Source: Campylobacteraceae bacterium
GTDB lineage: Bacteria; Campylobacterota; Campylobacteria; Campylobacterales; Sulfurovaceae
DNA: 10,837 nt
Direction of reading: 5' to 3'
Assembly (NCBI GenBank): GCA_027063325.1
Contig: JAMOSA010000126.1
Location: 1-10,837 of the forward strand
Below, piece after piece: positions 7,498 through 10,837 of the stretch (positions within the stretch are counted from its first letter, which is position 1; every line of letters starts with the position of its first letter). The position numbers were made by a program, and so were the translations under genes. The notes beneath the pieces were generated by a model. The model ran no database searches. It was not told where the DNA came from and saw only the letters and a program-made list of their open reading frames with translations.

Positions 7498-7516
7498 TAT
7501 CGGGCAAAGCCCGATA
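7498..7516 (-). other. Stem-loop between tuf and rpmG
   Basis: TATCGGGC and GCCCGATA make a perfect 8-bp stem with a TTT loop, nine bases after the tuf stop codon. No U-tract follows on either strand, so it is not an intrinsic terminator. It resembles the hairpin just after rplL (GGC, T-loop, GCC). A processing or mRNA-end-protecting structure separating the abundant tuf message from rpmG is inferred. Confidence 0.55.
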
Positions 7517-7525
7517 TAGTAGTTA

Positions 7526-8734
7526 TTACTCGATAATCTTTGTAACAACTCCAGCACCAACAGTTCTACCACCTTCACGGATAGCAAATCTTGTTCCCTC
7601 TTCAAGAGCGATTGGTGCAATCAATTCTACATTCAACTTAACATTATCCCCTGGCATTACCATCTCAGTACCCTCTGGAAGGATAACAGAACCAGTAACA
7701 TCAGTAGTTCTTACATAGAACTGTGGTCTATAGTTGTTGAAGAATGGAGTATGTCTTCCACCTTCCTCTTTAGTTAGAACATAAACTTCTGCCTCAAACT
7801 TAGTGTGAGGAGTGATTGAACCAGGCTGACAAAGAACCATACCTCTTTGTACATCTTCTTTACCGATACCTCTTAGCAAGATACCACAGTTGTCACCTGC
7901 TTCACCACAATCCATCTCTTTTCTAAACATCTCAACGCCAGTTACAACTGTCTTTTGAGTATCTCTTAGACCAACGATTTCTACCTCTTCACCAACACAA
8001 ACTTTACCTCTTTCTATCTTACCGGTTACAACTGTACCACGACCCTGGATAGAGAAGATGTCTTCAATTGGCATCAAGAATGGCTTGTCAGTCTCTCTTT
8101 CTGGATCAGGAATATATTCATCTACTGCATCCATAAGAGCAATAATCTTCTCTGACCACTCACCAAGTTTACCAGCTTTAGCCTCTTCAAGAGCCTGGAA
8201 TGCAGAACCAGCAATAATTGGAGTATCATCACCAGGGAATTCATACTCGCTAAGTAGTTCTCTTACTTCCATCTCTACCAGCTCTAGCATCTCTTCTTTA
8301 TCTTCATCATCAAGCTGATCTTCTTTGTTCAAGAATACAACGATGTAAGGAACACCAACCTGTCTTGAAAGAAGGATATGCTCTCTAGTTTGTGCCATTG
8401 GCCCGTCAGTTGCAGCGATAACCAAAATAGCACCATCCATCTGAGCAGCACCAGTAATCATGTTTTTAACATAGTCGGCGTGACCAGGACAGTCAACGTG
8501 TGCATAGTGACGCTTGTCTGTCTCATACTCAACGTGAGAAGTAGCGATTGTAATTCCTCTTTCTCTCTCTTCTGGAGCATTGTCGATTTGGTCATAATCC
8601 ATCAATGCAGTATCATTTTTAGTAGCAAGTACTGCTGTAATTGCTGCTGTTAGAGTAGTTTTACCATGGTCAACATGTCCAATAGTACCGATATTGACAT
8701 GTGGTTTGGTACGTTCAAATTTTTCTTTAGCCAT
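7526..8734 (-). CDS. tuf: Elongation factor Tu
   Basis: GTPase that carries aminoacyl-tRNA to the ribosomal A site. 402 residues. The G domain shows GHVDHGKT at 19-26 (P-loop), RGITI at 59-63 (switch I), DCPGH at 81-85 with the catalytic H85, NKED at 136-139 and GSAFQAL for the G5 loop; domain 2 has QGRGTVVTGKIERG and domain 3 ends FAIREGGRTVGAGVVTKIIE. Three residues more than the usual 399 for this phylum come from an acidic stretch after the G4 motif (QLDDEDKEEM). Residue 114 is Ala where most EF-Tu have Pro (GPMPQTREH). The ATG at 8734 has AGGAGA six bases upstream. It follows the Thr-Tyr-Gly-Thr tRNA genes and seems to have its own promoter. Confidence 0.98.
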   Translation of the reverse strand: MAKEKFERTKPHVNIGTIGHVDHGKTTLTAAITAVLATKNDTALMDYDQIDNAPEERERGITIATSHVEYETDKRHYAHVDCPGHADYVKNMITGAAQMDGAILVIAATDGPMAQTREHILLSRQVGVPYIVVFLNKEDQLDDEDKEEMLELVEMEVRELLSEYEFPGDDTPIIAGSAFQALEEAKAGKLGEWSEKIIALMDAVDEYIPDPERETDKPFLMPIEDIFSIQGRGTVVTGKIERGKVCVGEEVEIVGLRDTQKTVVTGVEMFRKEMDCGEAGDNCGILLRGIGKEDVQRGMVLCQPGSITPHTKFEAEVYVLTKEEGGRHTPFFNNYRPQFYVRTTDVTGSVILPEGTEMVMPGDNVKLNVELIAPIALEEGTRFAIREGGRTVGAGVVTKIIE

Positions 8735-8740
8735 TAATGT

Positions 8741-8777
8741 TCTCCTAGCTTGTTTTTACGACAGGTATTATACCAGA
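8741..8777 (-). promoter_or_regulatory. tuf promoter (extended -10) and ribosome site
   Basis: TATAAT at 8772-8767 is preceded by TGG, giving a TGnTATAAT extended -10 box. No good -35 is seen at 16-18 bases upstream, as is usual for sigma-70 promoters in this phylum. Transcription would start near 8760 and leave a leader of about 25 bases with AGGAGA (8746-8741). The -10 is also the centre of a short palindrome, GGTAT-A-ATACC. The site suggests tuf is transcribed both from here and by read-through from the tRNA genes. Confidence 0.6.
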
Positions 8778-8804
8778 TTTTATCTCGTTTAGACCCAACG
8801 CCCA

Positions 8805-8850
8805 GGTATGGACAAGACTATAACGCACTCGTTAAACTCTTGTTCATACC
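8805..8850 (-). other. 46-base stem-loop between tRNA-Thr(GGU) and tuf
   Basis: On the minus strand GGTATG/CATACC (6 bp), an A.C mismatch, ACAAGA/TCTTGT (6 bp), a short G.G, U-A, U.U zone, and TAACG/CGTTA (5 bp) stack into one long hairpin with the tetraloop AGTG. There is no U-tract after it (the next bases are TGGGCG). It lies about 14 bases after the tRNA CCA end and upstream of the tuf promoter. It could be an RNase III-type site separating tRNA precursors from tuf, or a factor-independent pause. The pairing is directly visible; the role is inferred. Confidence 0.6.
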
Positions 8851-8863
8851 ATTTTATATAAGG

Positions 8864-8938
8864 TGGAGCCCAGAAGCGGGATTGAACCGCCGACCTCTTC
8901 CTTACCAAGGAAGTGCTCTGCCACTGAGCTATCTGGGC
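8864..8938 (-). tRNA. tRNA-Thr (GGU anticodon)
   Basis: 75 bases with encoded CCA. Acceptor GCCCAGA/TCTGGGC with discriminator T; D arm AGCTCAGTGGCAGAGC; anticodon stem CTTCC/GGAAG with loop TTGGTAA, anticodon GGT; T arm GGTTCAATCCC. It reads ACC and ACU. It corresponds in position to thrT of the E. coli thrU-tufB operon. Confidence 0.98.
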
Positions 8939-9057
8939 AACCACATTGCAATTTCTATTTAATTATCAAGTGTTTGTAAACATGTCTTCTGTTTAGGTAA
9001 GCTAAAACTGTAAGAATATCAAAAAGATAAAGTATAGACAGTTAACAGCTCCCAGTA

Positions 9058-9134
9058 TGGAGCGGGAGACGGGACTCGAACCCGCGACCCTCAGCTTGGA
9101 AGGCTGATGCTCTAGCCAACTGAGCTACTCCCGC
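9058..9134 (-). tRNA. tRNA-Gly (UCC anticodon)
   Basis: 77 bases with encoded CCA. Acceptor GCGGGAG/CTCCCGC with discriminator T; D arm AGCTCAGTTGGCTAGAGC; anticodon stem TCAGC/GCTGA with loop CTTCCAA, anticodon TCC; T arm GGTTCGAGTCC. It reads GGA and GGG. The next spacer, down to tRNA-Thr(GGU), is 119 bases, much longer than the others in the cluster; I see no clear gene or terminator in it, only A/T-rich sequence with weak -10-like boxes. Confidence 0.98.
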
Positions 9135-9147
9135 ATAGACATGCAAA

Positions 9148-9233
<86 letters not shown>

Positions 9234-9271
9234 TTTTGTCTTTTACTGGTCAAACACTGATTATATTTAAA

Positions 9272-9348
9272 TGGAGCTGGTGATGGGACTCGAACCCGCG
9301 ACCTGCTGATTACAAATCAGCTGCTCTAGCCAACTGAGCTACACCAGC
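9272..9348 (-). tRNA. tRNA-Thr (UGU anticodon)
   Basis: 77 bases with encoded CCA. Acceptor GCTGGTG/CACCAGC with discriminator T; D arm AGCTCAGTTGGCTAGAGC; anticodon stem GCTGA/TCAGC with loop TTTGTAA, anticodon TGT; T arm GGTTCGAGTCC. It reads ACA and ACG. It is the first gene of the tRNA-tuf cluster, matching thrU in E. coli. Confidence 0.98.
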
Positions 9349-9360
9349 ACCCTTTAGATG

Positions 9361-9376
9361 CCATTTCGTTGAATGG
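9361..9376 (-). other. Short leader hairpin of the tRNA transcript
   Basis: CCATT and AATGG (5 bp) flank the loop CAACGA in the predicted leader, 12 bases before the mature 5' end of tRNA-Thr(UGU). It could aid 5' processing before RNase P cleavage. Weak on its own. Confidence 0.3.
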
Positions 9377-9412
9377 TTCGGAATTATAATCTGATTATCC
9401 TTAAAATATACT
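9376..9412 (-). promoter_or_regulatory. Promoter of the tRNA-tuf operon
   Basis: A perfect TATAAT is at 9388-9383 on the minus strand, about 35 bases upstream of mature tRNA-Thr(UGU), giving a start near 9376. There is no TTGACA at 16-18 bases; instead the upstream region to about 9450 has spaced T-runs, as in Campylobacter and Helicobacter sigma-70 promoters. It is the only good box upstream of the cluster and should drive the tRNA genes and, by read-through, tuf and beyond. Confidence 0.6.
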
Positions 9413-9506
9413 TAATCATAAACTATTTTACGCAAAAAATCATATTTTTTTCAAAAGATATACTTTTTGGTACGATTTGGCGTAATATACCCTCTAAAAT
9501 CACAAT

Positions 9507-9587
9507 TGATGTTATAGACTTGAAAATCTTTTAGTTTAACAAAAGGCTTTGAAGATTAAATAGTAAAATTATATCTGTATAACATCA
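9507..9587. repeat. 81-bp element with 10-bp inverted repeats upstream of yaaA
   Basis: TGATGTTATA (9507-9516) and TATAACATCA (9578-9587) are perfect inverted repeats, extendable outward by a T.G pair and two more pairs (to 9504 and 9590). Inside there are nested arms AATCTT (9525-9530)/AAGATT (9552-9557), and an alternative CTTTT/AAAAG. The right arm includes TATAAC, which could serve as a -10 box for yaaA. It might be a structured leader, a spaced operator or a small remnant of a mobile repeat. The function is not known; a chance pairing in A/T-rich DNA is possible, though 10 bp exact is fairly long. Confidence 0.45.
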
Positions 9588-9612
9588 GTTCAAAAATTTA
9601 AAAGGAATTTTT

Positions 9613-10344
9613 ATGAAGATACTTTTGGCTCCAAGTGAAACCAAACAAAAAGGTGGCAGTGCCAAATTTGATCTCTCAAATCTCTTTTGCTCCAAACTAA
9701 ATCCAACCAGAGAGATTTTGTTGAGCAGGTATGAAGAGATTGTATCAAATGGTGGAGATGATATGATAGATATGTTTGGTCTCAAAAAAGAGTCTGATAT
9801 TACAAGATACAAAAAGAGTCTTGTTGATTCCCCTACTCTACCTGCTATTTGCAGATATACAGGAGTTGCATTTGATTATTTGGATTTTGAATCACTTCCA
9901 GATGATTCAAAAGAGTATATATACAGTAATGTAATAATCTTTTCAAATCTCTTTGGAGTAGTTTTAGCAAGTAATTTGATACCAGATTACAGATTAAAAC
10001 AGGGTAAGAGTATAGGTTCCTTACAACCAGAAAAGATTTACAACAAAGCCTTAAAAGAGGTATTAGATGACTTTTTTAAAGATGAAGAGATTTTGGATAT
10101 TAGAGCAAACTACTACAACAAATTCTATAAACCCAAAACTGTTACCACACTAAAATTCTTAAAAGATGGCAAAGTGGTAAGCCACTGGGCAAAAGCATAT
10201 AGAGGTTTGATACTAAAAGAGTTGGCAAAACAGAAAATCAAAAGTATAGATGAGTTTTTAAAACTCCCCATAGAGGGGTTGGAACTCTTGGAGATTCACC
10301 AAAGCAAAACCAAAAAAGAGATTATATACAATATAACAATTTAA
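9613..10344 (+). CDS. yaaA: YaaA-family peroxide stress protein (DUF328)
   Basis: Likely member of the YaaA/UPF0246 (DUF328) family. In E. coli, YaaA is induced by OxyR and lowers damage from hydrogen peroxide by limiting free iron; the exact chemistry is unsettled. The product has 243 residues, near the usual 240-260. Family marks are the N-terminal LLAPSETKQKGG (PSETK at 7-11), RYTGVAFDYLDF in the first half, the central LFGVVLASNLIPDYRLKQG and the late SHWAKAYRGLILKEL. The PSETK form is closer to the PPSETK branch than to the E. coli SPAKT form. The start is supported by AAGGA seven bases upstream. It is transcribed away from the tRNA cluster and towards the partial nuclease gene, so it is probably monocistronic. 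Confidence 0.88.
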   Translation: MKILLAPSETKQKGGSAKFDLSNLFCSKLNPTREILLSRYEEIVSNGGDDMIDMFGLKKESDITRYKKSLVDSPTLPAICRYTGVAFDYLDFESLPDDSKEYIYSNVIIFSNLFGVVLASNLIPDYRLKQGKSIGSLQPEKIYNKALKEVLDDFFKDEEILDIRANYYNKFYKPKTVTTLKFLKDGKVVSHWAKAYRGLILKELAKQKIKSIDEFLKLPIEGLELLEIHQSKTKKEIIYNITI

Positions 10345-10352
10345 AAGGGGAC

Positions 10353-10390
10353 TTTAAGATGATAAAATAGATACAAAGAGTAATCTTAAA
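10353..10390. terminator. Weak inverted repeat in the convergent spacer
   Basis: TTTAAGAT (10353-10360) and ATCTTAAA (10383-10390) form an exact 8-bp repeat with a 22-base loop, just after the yaaA stop codon. The convergent genes need some termination here, but the stem is A/T-rich, the loop long and no clean U-run follows, so the call is tentative. Confidence 0.25.
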
Positions 10391-10440
10391 TTATCTTATA
10401 AAGCATCAAAATGAAAATATAATTGATTATCTCTTCTGTT

Positions 10441-10837
10441 TCATTTTAGCCTCTCCCACTCAAAATTGGCAATATTTCTACTCTGGCTGTCAAACTCTAT
10501 GCCAATTAAATATATATCTGTATATCTGCTTTTGTATTTACTGGCATAATCTTTGTCTTTTATCTGGTTTAGTGCATTACTTCCATTTACTTTAAACTCC
10601 AGTATATATACACTATCTCTAAATATTATTGCTAAATCCATTCTGCCTATACTTGTTACATCTTCAGCTACAATATTTAATCCACTTCCAGCTAAATATG
10701 CATATAAAACACTTGCATAATAACCCTCATACTCTCCTATTCTATTTTTTGTATAATTGTTATATGCTATTGAAGCAAACAAAGACTCTATTACTTCTTT
10801 GAAGCTATCTAAATCTTGATTTTGTAATGTCTCATAT
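10441..10837 (-). CDS. C-terminal part of AAA-ATPase-like protein with PD-(D/E)XK nuclease domain (5' end beyond window)
   Basis: The frame runs from the right edge to a TGA at 10443-10441 and shows 131 complete codons; a TTG at 10782 is in frame but is internal, since the family pattern continues upstream (QDLDSFKEVIESLFASIAY). The segment matches the C-terminal domain known as DUF1703/PDDEXK_9, normally attached to an N-terminal AAA-ATPase-like domain (DUF1698-unrelated, PF09820-type) in proteins of about 500-600 residues. Marks are NRIGEYEGYYASVLYAYL, then GRMDLAI (the Asp) and YILEFKV (E-x-K) of the nuclease core, ALNQIKDKDYASKY and YLIGIEFD. The core residues look intact. These proteins are often multi-copy and patchily distributed; their role is not established, and defence or mobile-element functions are only guesses. 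It converges on yaaA. Confidence 0.82.
   Translation of the reverse strand, partial: YETLQNQDLDSFKEVIESLFASIAYNNYTKNRIGEYEGYYASVLYAYLAGSGLNIVAEDVTSIGRMDLAIIFRDSVYILEFKVNGSNALNQIKDKDYASKYKSRYTDIYLIGIEFDSQSRNIANFEWERLK

Noticed and set aside
8750..8962. Plus-strand frame of 70 codons between tuf and tRNA-Thr
   Set aside because: It runs through the tuf promoter, the 46-base hairpin and antisense to the tRNA; no ribosome site or domain.
8964..8985. Palindrome-like TGTTT-GT-AAACA between tRNA-Thr(GGU) and tRNA-Gly
   Set aside because: Five-base arms with a two-base centre are expected by chance in this composition.
10780..10782. TTG at 10782 as the start of the nuclease-like gene
   Set aside because: Family-like sequence continues in frame upstream to the window edge, so this codon is internal.

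Overview
The window looks like chromosomal DNA of an AT-rich member of the Campylobacterota (formerly Epsilonproteobacteria). The main reasons are the RpoB N-terminus (MLNSLHSGNRLRIDFAK), the EF-Tu segment with IATSHVEYETD and HYAHVDCPGH, the r-protein sequences and the A/T-rich promoters with good -10 boxes but no clear -35. I cannot fix the genus from the sequence alone.

Almost everything from base 1 to about 9390 is on the minus strand and forms one large translation/transcription locus. Read 5'->3' on that strand the order is: tRNA-Thr(UGU), tRNA-Tyr(GUA), tRNA-Gly(UCC), tRNA-Thr(GGU), tuf, rpmG, tRNA-Trp(CCA), secE, nusG, rplK, rplA, rplJ, rplL, rpoB. rpoB runs off the left edge a few residues before its expected C-terminus. 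The order Thr-Tyr-Gly-Thr-tuf is the same as thrU-tyrU-glyT-thrT-tufB of Escherichia coli, so this is a deeply conserved block. rpmG (50 codons) is a real gene that is easily missed because of its size.

The genes supply elongator tRNAs and EF-Tu, ribosomal proteins L33, L11, L1, L10 and L7/L12 (GTPase-centre stalk and L1 stalk), the SecE translocon subunit, the elongation factor NusG, and the RNA polymerase beta subunit. The intergenic spacers carry most of the unexplained structure: a 46-nt stem-loop and an extended -10 promoter before tuf, a candidate L1 operator between rplK and rplA, a structured leader before rplJ, and a series of four stem-loops between rplL and rpoB, the third of which is followed by seven U and looks like an attenuator.

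Right of 9390 the character changes. A 264-bp AT-rich spacer holds the minus-strand tRNA promoter and an 81-bp element bounded by 10-bp inverted repeats. Then comes a plus-strand YaaA-family (peroxide stress) gene. Convergent to it is the 3' part of a minus-strand gene whose product ends in a PD-(D/E)XK nuclease-like domain of the kind attached to AAA-ATPase-like proteins; its 5' part lies beyond base 10837. I see no CRISPR array, insertion sequence, rRNA gene or phage gene. The window is mostly core genome, and I do not find a clearly novel multi-gene system in it.
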